Shown piece by piece: positions 1 through 7,536 of a stretch of DNA of 64,000 bases. The notes beneath the pieces are model-generated. The model made no database searches. It saw only the letters and a list, made by a program, of their open reading frames with translations, and was not told the origin of the DNA. The number at the start of each line of letters is the position of its first letter. Positions within the stretch are counted from its first letter, which is position 1. A program made the position numbers and the translations under genes. This DNA comes from UBA2638 sp046293135 (GTDB lineage Bacteria; Pseudomonadota; Alphaproteobacteria; Micavibrionales; Micavibrionaceae). Location of the stretch: NCBI GenBank assembly GCA_046293135.1, contig JBKBPR010000003.1, forward strand, positions 174,788 to 238,787, read 5' to 3'.

Positions 1-11
1 AAAAGGGAGCG

Positions 12-2348
12 GTGCGCGATAGCGGCCTGTTTCCTGAGCTATACGCCAGCAAATGGCCGGAGGTCACAGCAGCCGTTTTGGTTACAGGCGTAGAGCGCAA
101 ATACAAAGAACATATCGCGGCTGTTGAGGGCGGCAATTGGGCTTTGCCTTTATATCTGCCTCCGGCGTTGTTTCCCCGCGCCTTGGAGGATTCCAAAGAG
201 GCCGAAAAAAATCAGGCTGCCATCGCCAAAGGCAAGCTGGAAAAAAGCTTTATCGAGCCGTTTCGTTATCAGTTGCAAAAATTGACGGGCGTTCAAAAAA
301 CGATATTTGTTGATGATGTAAAACGCCGCGCCGGTGTCAATCATCTGGAAAATATCGTTGCGATTTCCGATGACCGTAATTCGGTTATTGATGATGCGTT
401 TCGTCACATTTTATATGGTGATTTATCCGATCACTGGAATGAGCAAGTGCGCGAGATTTTCTCCGAAAAGCATTTATTGCCAGGAAAGCGCGTCAAGGAA
501 ACCGATAGCGCCCATTATGGTATTTTAAACTCTGTCTTTTTGCGCCAGAAAGCAGATGAGTTTCTTAAAGCGCAAGGCGTTGAGTTTAATCCTGATCAGC
601 GCATGGATACAACACTCTGTATCGCGCCCGTAATACCGGGTTTTTTACCGCTGCCAGAACAAGGCCTGATTGTAACGGCAATCGGCGTTCCGTTTGGATC
701 ATTGCCCGTTACACAAGAGCATTTCGAAGCTGCGCGTAAGGGCAAAATCTTTACACATGATGATTTTAATCTTGTGTTCCCTGAAGACAGGCCAGAAGGT
801 GTGACCTTGGGCGAGCTGAAAAAGAATGAGCCAAACCACCCGTTTTTCAGTGAAGTTTTTTCACCGGGGCGGGCTTTGAACGCTTTTGCGCATATGGCGG
901 GTATTCCGCAACGCAAGGCGGGCGAACCGTTATGGCGGGAATTCCATGCCGTTGCGAAGTTTAAGCCGCAAACGGTTGTGTCGAATATTCCGATGCTGGC
1001 CGCGCCGCCAAAGCGGGAGGATATTGAGGAATCCCTTAATTTGCCTTCTCATATGCGCTTGACGAAAAAGCGTGGCGGGGCGCAACGTTTGTTCTTCGAA
1101 AAGCCGTATGGCGGCTTCAGGTCGTTGCGCGAGCTGGAGGAGATTCTTCACTCCGGTCAGGCCTTTGTTATTCAAGACCCTGACAAATTCGATATTCCCG
1201 AAGATCACGGCCTTGTGCATCGTTCGGGACGCAAGGTTTCGGATGATGAAATCAGGCTACTGCGCCGCTTGGAAACCGATCTGATTTTCGCGTATTTAGC
1301 GACCATGACGACACAGCCGGGATCAGCCAATCACTTCGGGCGCTCGCATCTGGTTGAAAAAAGCTATTGGGAGAAATACGGCCAATGGCATCCTGATTTT
1401 TGTAATCTTGGTTTGGCGGGTGATATCGAGAGCGAGGCGTATCGGATTTTTGAAACCGAAGAGGAACTTCGTGAAGGTCTGGAGGCTTGGGATCGGATGG
1501 TTTACAAGCATTATGTTCCGCTTCCGGCCAATGATTTTATGCGCACTGAAGAGCAACTGCTCGATACGATGGGCATCAAAGATGCTGGTTACGTTGTGTC
1601 AAGTTACGGCAGTGCAAGCTCCTATATCGATCTGGCCTATAAGGATGCCGAAGCGTTCAATTATGAATTGGCGCGCCTTGGGGTGACAACCAATGACGGC
1701 GGCGGGGCGCGTTCGGCCATGCTTGGGGCGCGGATGGGCAATATCCGTGCGCTGCAAGAGGGCTTTAACGTACTCAATATCGGTATTCGCTCTGAAACCG
1801 ATGTGTCGCCGTTGGAGGGGAATATCAAGGACTCGATCCGCTCCACAGGGTTTGAGCCGATCACCGATGCGAAGGACAAGCGCCATATTCATTATGCGGA
1901 TGGGCAGTTTCATGTCCTCAAGCTCAATCGTTTGTTGCAGCGTCAGGCGGCGATTGCCGCGATGTCCGATGTGGCAACCTATTTTGCGGGCGGGAACGGA
2001 ACTGTTGTTGAGGTTGCGATCACGCGCCTTCACAATGCCAAGGTTCGCATTTTGGGTGAGGGGCTATTCCCTGGATTTGAATCGGATAACCGCACAATTC
2101 CGATGGTGTTCGTTAATCACGAATTTGAACATCTGGGGCAAAAGCGCGGTATTTTCGATGTGCTGAACAAGCCGTTCAAGGGTATGGAGCGATTCTTTGA
2201 TATGCAAGATATGCGCGGCGATAACCGCATTGAAAACGCTGTGGAGTTTGTGAAGCGCCACGCCGCCATGCACGGTTATAAGCTGCGCGGGAATGACTTC
2301 AAGTTGGGTCTGGATGGTGTCGAGCCGCTCGCGCTGGCTCAAATCTAA
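12..2348 (+). CDS. Large protein with C-terminal LOG/SLOG-like Rossmann domain, possibly 5'-partial
   Basis: I do not recognise the full-length family. Residues about 525-690 look like the LOG ('lysine decarboxylase-like', SLOG) nucleotide-binding fold: a YGSASS strand-loop, then a GGGARSAMLGA helix cap, and later SDVATYFAGGNGTVVEV, which resembles the SDA...PGGxGTxxE signature of LOG phosphoribohydrolases. The glycines and the glutamate are kept, but the Pro of PGG is replaced by Ala. The first ~520 residues carry no motif I can name and are soluble-looking, with no signal peptide or membrane segment. The frame is open to the left edge of the window. The GTG at 12 has a GGGAG only 2 bases upstream, so the true start may lie outside. 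The stop is followed by a hairpin. Enzymatic role is unknown; nucleotide binding or cleavage is inferred from the fold only. Confidence 0.6.
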   Translation: MRDSGLFPELYASKWPEVTAAVLVTGVERKYKEHIAAVEGGNWALPLYLPPALFPRALEDSKEAEKNQAAIAKGKLEKSFIEPFRYQLQKLTGVQKTIFVDDVKRRAGVNHLENIVAISDDRNSVIDDAFRHILYGDLSDHWNEQVREIFSEKHLLPGKRVKETDSAHYGILNSVFLRQKADEFLKAQGVEFNPDQRMDTTLCIAPVIPGFLPLPEQGLIVTAIGVPFGSLPVTQEHFEAARKGKIFTHDDFNLVFPEDRPEGVTLGELKKNEPNHPFFSEVFSPGRALNAFAHMAGIPQRKAGEPLWREFHAVAKFKPQTVVSNIPMLAAPPKREDIEESLNLPSHMRLTKKRGGAQRLFFEKPYGGFRSLRELEEILHSGQAFVIQDPDKFDIPEDHGLVHRSGRKVSDDEIRLLRRLETDLIFAYLATMTTQPGSANHFGRSHLVEKSYWEKYGQWHPDFCNLGLAGDIESEAYRIFETEEELREGLEAWDRMVYKHYVPLPANDFMRTEEQLLDTMGIKDAGYVVSSYGSASSYIDLAYKDAEAFNYELARLGVTTNDGGGARSAMLGARMGNIRALQEGFNVLNIGIRSETDVSPLEGNIKDSIRSTGFEPITDAKDKRHIHYADGQFHVLKLNRLLQRQAAIAAMSDVATYFAGGNGTVVEVAITRLHNAKVRILGEGLFPGFESDNRTIPMVFVNHEFEHLGQKRGIFDVLNKPFKGMERFFDMQDMRGDNRIENAVEFVKRHAAMHGYKLRGNDFKLGLDGVEPLALAQI

Positions 2349-2381
2349 TCGCCTCAGATCACTTCAGTAAATTCACCTATG

Positions 2382-2410
2382 CCGCGCTCTTTACAAATTC
2401 GGGAGCGCGG
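2382..2410 (+). terminator. Hairpin after the SLOG-like gene, no T-tract
   Basis: A perfect 8-bp inverted repeat (CCGCGCTC / GAGCGCGG) with a 13-base loop lies 33 bases after the stop of the upstream gene. No run of T follows (GTATATC), so it may be an mRNA 3' end stabiliser or a weak terminator. Its arms and flanks resemble the hairpin at 4302-4327. Confidence 0.45.
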
Positions 2411-2508
2411 TATATCAATGGCTCTGAATTATCCAAGATACGCGTACAAAGGCGTCACAATCGGTTTAATTTTCAACCTGTTAATCAAAAAACAAAAAGG
2501 CAAAAGAC

Positions 2509-3900
2509 ATGTCCGAAAAATTTGATGTAATCGTGATTGGTGCGGGGCCGGGCGGCTATGTATGTGCGATCCGCTGTGCGCAGCTTGGCTTGAAAACGGC
2601 TTGTGTGGAAAAGCGCGATTCGCTGGGCGGCACATGTCTGAATATCGGCTGTATCCCGTCCAAGGCCTTGCTGCACGCTTCCGAGCGCTACGAAGAGGCC
2701 GCGCATCACCTTGATGTTTTGGGCGTGAAAACGGGCGGCGTAAAGCTCGACCTCAAGGCGATGATGAAGCACAAGGACGATGTCGTTAGCACCAACACCA
2801 AGGGCATTGAATTTCTGTTTAAGAAGAACAAAATCACCCACCTCAAAGGCACGGGCGAGATTGTCGAGGCGAGCAAGGTCAAGGTCGGCAAGGATGTTTA
2901 CAGCGCCGATCACATCGTGATTGCGACAGGCTCGGACGTGATTTCCCTACCGGGGATCAAGATTGACGAAAAGCAGATCGTCTCCTCCGAAGGGGCGCTG
3001 AAACTGCCGAAAGTGCCGAAGGATATGATTGTGATCGGCGGCGGCGTGATCGGGCTTGAAATGGGTACGGTCTGGCGCAGGCTGGGCGCGAAGGTCACGG
3101 TTGTCGAATATCTCGATAATATCTTGCCGGGGATGGATGGCGAAATCCGCAAGGAAGCGCTCAAGATTTTCAAAAAGCAAGGGCTGGAGTTCAAGCTCTC
3201 CGCCAAGGTTACGGGCGCAAAAACCTCCGCCAAGGGCGTGGAGCTGAGCGTTGAATCTGCGGCGGGCGGCAAGGCTGAAACGCTCAAGGCCGAAATCGTG
3301 CTGATGGCGATTGGCCGCAAGCCCTATGCCGATGGTCTGGGTTTGGAAAAGGCAGGCATCGCGCTGGATAATCGTGGCCGCATCGAGGTTGATGAATTCT
3401 TTGAAACCTCCGTTGAGGGCGTTTATGCGATTGGCGATGTTATCAAGGGGCCGATGTTGGCGCATAAGGCCGAAGATGAGGGCGTAATCCTCGCTGAAAT
3501 GCTGGCGGGGCAATCCGGTCATATTGATTACGATAAAATTCCGGGCGTGGTCTATACATGGCCGGAAGTCGCCAATGTCGGCAAAACCGAAGAGCAGCTC
3601 AAAGAGGCCGGTACAGAATACCGCGCCGGAAAATTCCCGTTCATGGCCAATGGCCGCGCGCGGGCGATGAATGCGGTGGACGGGTTTGTGAAAATCCTGT
3701 CTTGCGCCAAAACCGACCGTGTGCTCGGCGCGCATATCATCGGGCCGAATGCGGGTGATTTGATTCAAGAGGTTGTCAGCGTCATGGAATTTGACGGCAC
3801 GGCGGAGGATATTGCCCGCACCTGCCACGCGCACCCGACCTTGACCGAGGTGGTAAAAGAAGCCGCGCTGGCAGTTGACAAACGCGCTTTGCATAACTAG
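2509..3900 (+). CDS. lpdA: Dihydrolipoyl dehydrogenase (E3)
   Basis: Flavoprotein that re-oxidises dihydrolipoyl groups of 2-oxoacid dehydrogenase complexes with NAD+. At 463 residues it has the normal length. The N-terminal FAD fold starts GAGPGGY, followed by the redox disulfide motif GGTCLNIGCIPSK. The NAD fold is GGGVIGLE, the second FAD motif is YAIGDV, and the C-terminal active-site His-Glu pair is in HAHPTLTE. An AAAAGG ribosome site lies about 8 bases upstream of the ATG. The usual partners sucA/sucB or pdh genes are not adjacent, so the E3 subunit is expressed alone here. A 28-base piece of its 3' end is duplicated 470 bases downstream (see repeat at 4276). Confidence 0.97.
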   Translation: MSEKFDVIVIGAGPGGYVCAIRCAQLGLKTACVEKRDSLGGTCLNIGCIPSKALLHASERYEEAAHHLDVLGVKTGGVKLDLKAMMKHKDDVVSTNTKGIEFLFKKNKITHLKGTGEIVEASKVKVGKDVYSADHIVIATGSDVISLPGIKIDEKQIVSSEGALKLPKVPKDMIVIGGGVIGLEMGTVWRRLGAKVTVVEYLDNILPGMDGEIRKEALKIFKKQGLEFKLSAKVTGAKTSAKGVELSVESAAGGKAETLKAEIVLMAIGRKPYADGLGLEKAGIALDNRGRIEVDEFFETSVEGVYAIGDVIKGPMLAHKAEDEGVILAEMLAGQSGHIDYDKIPGVVYTWPEVANVGKTEEQLKEAGTEYRAGKFPFMANGRARAMNAVDGFVKILSCAKTDRVLGAHIIGPNAGDLIQEVVSVMEFDGTAEDIARTCHAHPTLTEVVKEAALAVDKRALHN

Positions 3901-3918
3901 GGTATTATTTGTTATAAT
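3889..3918 (+). promoter_or_regulatory. Sigma70-like promoter of the small orphan gene
   Basis: TTGCAT (3889-3894) and a perfect TATAAT (3913-3918) are separated by 18 bases. The -35 box overlaps the last codons of lpdA. A GAAAGG ribosome site follows 2 bases later, 9 bases before the ATG at 3936. The -10 is convincing; the -35 matches only partly. Confidence 0.5.
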
Positions 3919-3935
3919 ACGAAAGGTTGTTTTAA

Positions 3936-4190
3936 ATGGCTATTGATAATTTTGGTAAGTTTGAAAGTGATCCTCAAGGTCAAAAAAACTGGGATAATTT
4001 GCGTAAAGCTGCATTTGTCGCGGCAGCTACGGATAAGATTGGGGAAGGTGGAGCAATTCAGGCTTTAGCAGAACATAATGGAATTATAAACTCTGCTGTT
4101 GATGCTCTTGGTATTGATGATGCGTTTAAAGCTGAAGTTAAAAAAGCGATGGCTGCAACAATCGGTGAAATTTCTGTAGAGCCTAGTTAA
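3936..4190 (+). CDS. Small orphan protein, 84 aa
   Basis: Unrecognised acidic, helix-rich small protein without signal peptide, cysteine or membrane segment. It is supported as a gene by a complete small transcription unit: a consensus -10 box, a GAAAGG ribosome site 9 bases from the ATG, and a rho-independent terminator 21 bases after the stop. Base composition is more AT-rich than lpdA. It sits between the 3' end of lpdA and a partial second copy of that 3' end, which suggests that it was inserted there. No function can be assigned. Confidence 0.7.
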   Translation: MAIDNFGKFESDPQGQKNWDNLRKAAFVAAATDKIGEGGAIQALAEHNGIINSAVDALGIDDAFKAEVKKAMAATIGEISVEPS

Positions 4191-4211
4191 AATTTTTATA
4201 ATGCTAAAATG

Positions 4212-4244
4212 AAACCCGTTCTTATTAATTAGGACGGGTTTTTT
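4212..4244 (+). terminator. Rho-independent terminator of the 84-aa gene
   Basis: The 11-bp stem AAACCCGTTCT / AGGACGGGTTT has a single G-U pair and an 8-base loop, and is followed by a T-tract. It is a canonical intrinsic terminator for the small gene upstream. Confidence 0.9.
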
Positions 4245-4275
4245 ATCACGCACGAGGCTTAAATTGGGGCGGAGA

Positions 4276-4318
4276 GAGGATATTGCCCGCACCTGCCACG
4301 CGCGCTCTGCACAATTAA
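4276..4318 (+). repeat. Partial duplicate of the lpdA 3' end
   Basis: Positions 4276-4303 are identical to lpdA 3805-3832 (28 of 28 bases). Positions 4301-4318 match the last 18 bases of lpdA (3883-3900) at 14 of 18. Together this looks like a copy of the lpdA tail with about 50 internal bases missing. The 84-aa gene, its promoter and its terminator lie between the two copies. The second part of the match overlaps a palindrome and is less certain than the first. Confidence 0.75.
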
Positions 4319-4327
4319 TCAGAGCGC
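4302..4327. terminator. Palindromic hairpin between convergent genes
   Basis: A perfect 8-bp inverted repeat (GCGCTCTG / CAGAGCGC) with a 10-base AT-rich loop, between convergent genes and without a T-tract on either strand. Arm sequence and the following ATATA resemble the hairpin at 2382-2410, so the two may be copies of one element. Confidence 0.45.
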
Positions 4328-4368
4328 AATATACCCCCCAAAAAAAGCCATGTTGATCAGTATGGCGC

Positions 4369-5112
4369 TCAATCTTGCTCAGGCTGAGCGCTTTGTTGCG
4401 GTGGTTGTTGTTGTGGAGGTTGCTGCTGCAGTTGTGGTCTCGCCACCACTCCGGGGCGCGCCACCAGCGCAAACGGGGTTTTGGCGCAAATTTTCAAATC
4501 CTGCCATATAGCGGAGAGCACGCCCGTTTTGCGCTGCTGGATATACTCGGATTCCGCATCGACCAGCTTTTGAAAGTTTTGCGGATCCAGCCCCTCAATT
4601 TGCCCGCGAAACTCTGAAATCTGTGTTACGCCGGTAATGCCGGGGTTAACCGATTGAATTTCGTCTATGGTTTTCTTGAGTCTTGTAAAATCAGGTTCGG
4701 ATACGATAATCGCGCAGTGGTGTTTGTGAGCAACATTCTTGAGCGTCTCAGATGTTTGAACAACATCGGCATAAGAAAACGTAACGGGGCGCCAGCCGAC
4801 AACATCCATCTCACCTTTCAGAATATTGATCAGTTGCGGGATTTCATCAAGGCTGCTCTTGCGCAAAAACTTTCCGGCTAAAGTTACACGCGCGGCATCA
4901 GGCTCATCGCCATCGTGCATTGATTTGAACTTATAAACCTCAAATGCCTGTCCATCCCGGCCATAGCGCTTTTGTTTATAAAACGGCGCAACACCATGAA
5001 TTGCGTTGGCCAGTGTGACAATAGGGGTCAATATTACAAACGGAATGCCAAAAAGCGCCAGTCCAAGCGCTTTTTGCCCGATACGTCTTGGAAAACTATT
5101 GAGTTTGTCCAT
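4369..5112 (-). CDS. Bacterial sugar transferase (polyisoprenyl-phosphate phosphoglycosyl transferase)
   Basis: Membrane enzyme of the WcaJ/RfbP/PglC type, which transfers a phospho-sugar from a nucleotide sugar to undecaprenyl phosphate to start exopolysaccharide or glycan synthesis. The hydrophobic N-terminal segment (about residues 13-35) is followed by FYKQKRYGRDG, YKFKSM, the catalytic-region motif SLDEIPQLINILKGEM, and VGWRPV. The 247-residue length corresponds to the core domain only, without the large N-terminal membrane bundle of WcaJ. The last ~25 residues are almost pure Gln/Pro, which is unusual. It follows the 133-aa gene by 7 bases and is surely cotranscribed with it. No glycosyltransferase cluster is visible around it. 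Confidence 0.85.
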   Translation of the reverse strand: MDKLNSFPRRIGQKALGLALFGIPFVILTPIVTLANAIHGVAPFYKQKRYGRDGQAFEVYKFKSMHDGDEPDAARVTLAGKFLRKSSLDEIPQLINILKGEMDVVGWRPVTFSYADVVQTSETLKNVAHKHHCAIIVSEPDFTRLKKTIDEIQSVNPGITGVTQISEFRGQIEGLDPQNFQKLVDAESEYIQQRKTGVLSAIWQDLKICAKTPFALVARPGVVARPQLQQQPPQQQPPQQSAQPEQD

Positions 5113-5119
5113 TGCCTTA

Positions 5120-5521
5120 TTACTCTTTCACAAGCCGTAAATCTGGCGTTTTGATGATTTGTTCGATCACGCGCGCTGGCACTTGTCCGCTACGGTCGGG
5201 AATCCAGATGATTGGCCTATCAACCAAGGCGCGCAATCTCTCAAATCCGTGATATGCGGGCGGGAATTGTCTATCAAAGCTCAAATCGAGGTCAAAGCCG
5301 ACAACCAGCAAAGCGGGATAGGTTGCGTCTTGTTGGGTGATCGCAAAAGCATCGTGGACAGCCCAAGGGTATTGGCCGTTTTTAACAGCTTTAAAATAGA
5401 GCAAAGCATTCACGTCATCGGCGAATACGAAAAGATATTTATTATCCGAGCGTTCGCCATTTTCATTCGCATGATGAAAATGAAAATTATCTTCTATTGT
5501 TTTGACAACGCCGGATTTCAT
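5120..5521 (-). CDS. Hypothetical protein, 133 aa
   Basis: Unrecognised soluble protein. It has no signal peptide or membrane segment and is rich in aromatic residues. It starts with an ATG at 5521 and its stop lies 7 bases before the sugar transferase start, so the two form an operon; a role in the same surface-glycan step is possible but purely contextual. The AT-rich stretch 5522-5612 upstream would hold the promoter and is shared with the divergent 65-aa gene. Confidence 0.6.
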   Translation of the reverse strand: MKSGVVKTIEDNFHFHHANENGERSDNKYLFVFADDVNALLYFKAVKNGQYPWAVHDAFAITQQDATYPALLVVGFDLDLSFDRQFPPAYHGFERLRALVDRPIIWIPDRSGQVPARVIEQIIKTPDLRLVKE

Positions 5522-5612
5522 AGTGTATATATATTTAACATAATTTTACATTGGTGTAAAGAACTCTTTTCATATATGGTTTTTTGCAACAGGCAATAAA
5601 CAGCAGGTAGAC

Positions 5613-5810
5613 ATGAATCCTGAAGAACCAACATTGACAGACAAATGGCTTGCAGAGCTTCAGGCTGAACGTGATGCCGCCATCAAAGCGGGGCGATATT
5701 TTGATGGGCAGGAGCGTGACAACATATTGTGTTTCAAGAAAAGAAGAGCCTTGGTCAGTGGCCGCAGCACTGTGTGGGATGATTTGCCGTCTGATTGCAA
5801 TCCGGATTAG
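5613..5810 (+). CDS. Small hypothetical protein, 65 aa
   Basis: Short charged protein with a helical N-terminal half, not recognised. It is preceded by AGCAGGTAG about 5 bases before the ATG, an acceptable ribosome site, and is followed by a long repeat-rich non-coding region. It has no close neighbour on the same strand. Coding status rests on the ribosome site and the amino-acid composition. Confidence 0.45.
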   Translation: MNPEEPTLTDKWLAELQAERDAAIKAGRYFDGQERDNILCFKKRRALVSGRSTVWDDLPSDCNPD

Positions 5811-5919
5811 TTTGTTTTCTTGTTGATGTTTTAGGAATTATAGCCTATCCTGAATTTGGATCAGGGGTGAATTGCGCCTTACGTATTGTATCTCCGCATT
5901 CCGGCTGCGTTGGCTCTCT

Positions 5920-6265
5920 TGTCATTCACGCGTAGGCTGGAACCCAGAATTTAAACCACCAAGTCACCAAGTTACCAAGAGTCCAAAACTCTACCGTCAT
6001 CCTGAGTGAAGCGAAGGATATCTATAATAAACCACAGAGGCACAGAGTTTCTTTAGAGTTCACAGAGTATTCTCTAAACAAATTATCTCCGTGTCCTCTT
6101 TTAAAACTCTTTCAACTCTGTGGTGAAAAACAATATCAAACATCATGCCCGCCTTGCGCGGGTATCTGGGCTTCTCCATTAGTAAATTTCAGATCCCCGC
6201 CGTTTAAGCTTTGCTGCGCAGAGCCGCGGGGATGACACTGAACCCTTGGTGTCTTGGTGGTTCAA
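5920..6265. repeat. Mosaic of palindromic intergenic repeats
   Basis: About 350 bases without a gene, made of nested repeats. A TGTCATTC...CTGGAACCCAG block lies near 5929. CCACCAAGTCACCAAG (5958-5973) matches the reverse complement of CTTGGTGTCTTGGTGG near 6247-6262 at 15 of 16. ACCACAGAG near 6033 is complementary to CTCTGTGGT near 6115. A GTCATCCTGAGTGAAGCGAAGG block starts near 5997, and a GGGATGACACTG block closes the region. The whole could fold back on itself. Similar GTCAT-type blocks recur at 16754-16838 and 29965-30049. No protein is associated. Confidence 0.6.
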
Positions 6266-6284
6266 AAACAACAAAGGAACAGCA

Positions 6285-6558
6285 AATGCAACAGGTTACC
6301 CAGCCTTTAAAGCGTCAGTCACAGCCAGAGCCATTGCCGAGCATCATCATTGTAACGACCATTCCCACTCCCACTCCCGCTCTCATCTTTACTCTCACTT
6401 CACCGCCCTTGTTTTTACCATTGTTTTTAACATCGCCGCGCACACTAATATTGCGTTATGCAAAATATATGCAAATCAACCAAAAACAAGTGGGGCGAGT
6501 GGGGCGAAACTTTTTTAGGCTTTCTTATTGCTCGGATGCGCGGCCTTGTGAATTTTGA
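6285..6558 (+). CDS. Doubtful small ORF with good ribosome site, 90 aa
   Basis: ATG preceded by AAAGGA at a spacing of 7 bases. The product is low-complexity, with Gln/Pro/Thr/Leu blocks and a hydrophobic stretch. Its 3' part runs through a dispersed 9-bp tandem repeat and overlaps the 3' end of the xerC-like gene on the other strand. I list it only because of the ribosome site; it may be fortuitous. Confidence 0.2.
6482..6507. repeat. GTGGGGCGA tandem repeat, locus 1
   Basis: Two tandem copies of the 9-mer GTGGGGCGA (6490-6507) preceded by AAAAACAA. The 26 bases are identical to 36476-36501, 30 kb away, where a third copy and a further cluster follow. It lies just beyond the stop codon of the xerC-like gene. 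Confidence 0.8.
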
Positions 6559-7474
6559 TCAGCTCTTCGGCATTGACCTCCGTATAACGCTGGGTCGTGC
6601 TGAGCGAGGCATGGCCGAGCAGCTCTTGAATCTCCCGCAAATTTGCCCCGTTTTGCAGCAGATGTGTCGCAAAGCTATGGCGCAGCGCATGCGGGGTGAC
6701 ATTTTCCGCCAGCCCCAAAGCGCGGCGCAGGTCACGCATAGATTTTTGCGCAACCCCCTGATTGAGGCGCTTGCCTTGTATGCCAAGGAAAATAGGGCGT
6801 TGCGGGGGATCGTTCGGAAACGGGCAGGCCTCAAGATAAGCCTTCAGCATCGTCTCCACAACGGGCAGAACGGGCACGAGCCGCTCCTTACGCCCCTTGC
6901 CCATGATCCGCATAAACCCATCGCGCGGCAGGTCGGCAATATTGAGCGCGAGGCCTTCATTGATCCGCAGGCCGCAGCCATAAAGCAGCGTAAACAGTGC
7001 ACGGTCGCGCAGCCCCATCCAATCTTGCTTTTGTGCGGGATTGTCCATCGCGGCCTCAAGAATGCGAAAGGCCTGATTTTCATGCAGCGGGCGCGGCAGC
7101 TTATGCGGCAATTTCGGGCTGCGGACGATGCGAATGGCGGCGTTGTGCATGATGCCTTGCTTGTCGAGCCAAGTGAGGAAATTCTTCACGCCGGACAAAG
7201 CGCGGGCGCGGCTGGCATTGCTGGTTCCGTCCATGGCGCGGCGCGACATCCAGGCGCGAAAATCGCGAATGCCCGTATCCGACAGGTCATTCAGCCCCGG
7301 CGACTTGGCGTAATGCGAATGCAGGAATTGCACGAAATAGCCGACATCCCCGCAATAAGCGCGCAGCGTATGCGGCGACATATTTTTCTCAATACGCAAA
7401 TAATCCTGCCACTGCAGCAGACGTTCATGCAGATCGGGCGCGGTCAGGGACAGGATTTCGGCTTTGATGCTCAT
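6515..7474 (-). CDS. xerC: Tyrosine recombinase XerC-like
   Basis: Site-specific recombinase that, with XerD at dif, resolves chromosome dimers at division. The 319 residues have an N-terminal SAM-like core-binding domain and a C-terminal catalytic domain. All catalytic residues are present (ATG at 7474 as residue 1): Arg170 in GCGLRINEG, Lys193 in GKGRKERLVP, His262 and Arg265 in HALRHSFATH, His288 in LGHASLSTT, and Tyr297. A TTG 33 bases further upstream is possible but less likely. The context, next to DUF484, fsa and priA, is that of housekeeping xerC in alphaproteobacteria and argues against a phage integrase. It is divergent from the cyclotransferase gene. Confidence 0.88.
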   Translation of the reverse strand: MSIKAEILSLTAPDLHERLLQWQDYLRIEKNMSPHTLRAYCGDVGYFVQFLHSHYAKSPGLNDLSDTGIRDFRAWMSRRAMDGTSNASRARALSGVKNFLTWLDKQGIMHNAAIRIVRSPKLPHKLPRPLHENQAFRILEAAMDNPAQKQDWMGLRDRALFTLLYGCGLRINEGLALNIADLPRDGFMRIMGKGRKERLVPVLPVVETMLKAYLEACPFPNDPPQRPIFLGIQGKRLNQGVAQKSMRDLRRALGLAENVTPHALRHSFATHLLQNGANLREIQELLGHASLSTTQRYTEVNAEELIKIHKAAHPSNKKA

Positions 7475-7500
7475 GGCTTGGCTATGAAGAAATATCGAAT

Positions 7501-7529
7501 TTGTCAAACAGGCGGGAGTCGTTTATAAC
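7501..7529 (+). promoter_or_regulatory. Promoter for a leaderless cyclotransferase mRNA
   Basis: TTGTCA (7501-7506), a 17-base spacer, then TATAAC (7524-7529). The ATG of the downstream gene begins 8 bases after the end of the -10 box, where transcription should start, and no Shine-Dalgarno sequence is present between them. The mRNA is therefore probably leaderless. Confidence 0.65.
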
Positions 7530-7536
7530 CATCAGT

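Noticed and set aside
2947..3894. Long open frame (315 codons) on the minus strand of lpdA
   Set aside because: Antisense shadow of a clearly conserved enzyme; no ribosome site or family similarity.
6515..7474. Phage integrase interpretation of the tyrosine recombinase
   Set aside because: Housekeeping context (DUF484, fsa, priA) and XerC-like length; no phage genes or attachment repeats adjacent.
6458..7528. 356-codon frame opposite the xerC-like gene
   Set aside because: The xerC strand has all catalytic residues; this frame has only random-looking composition.
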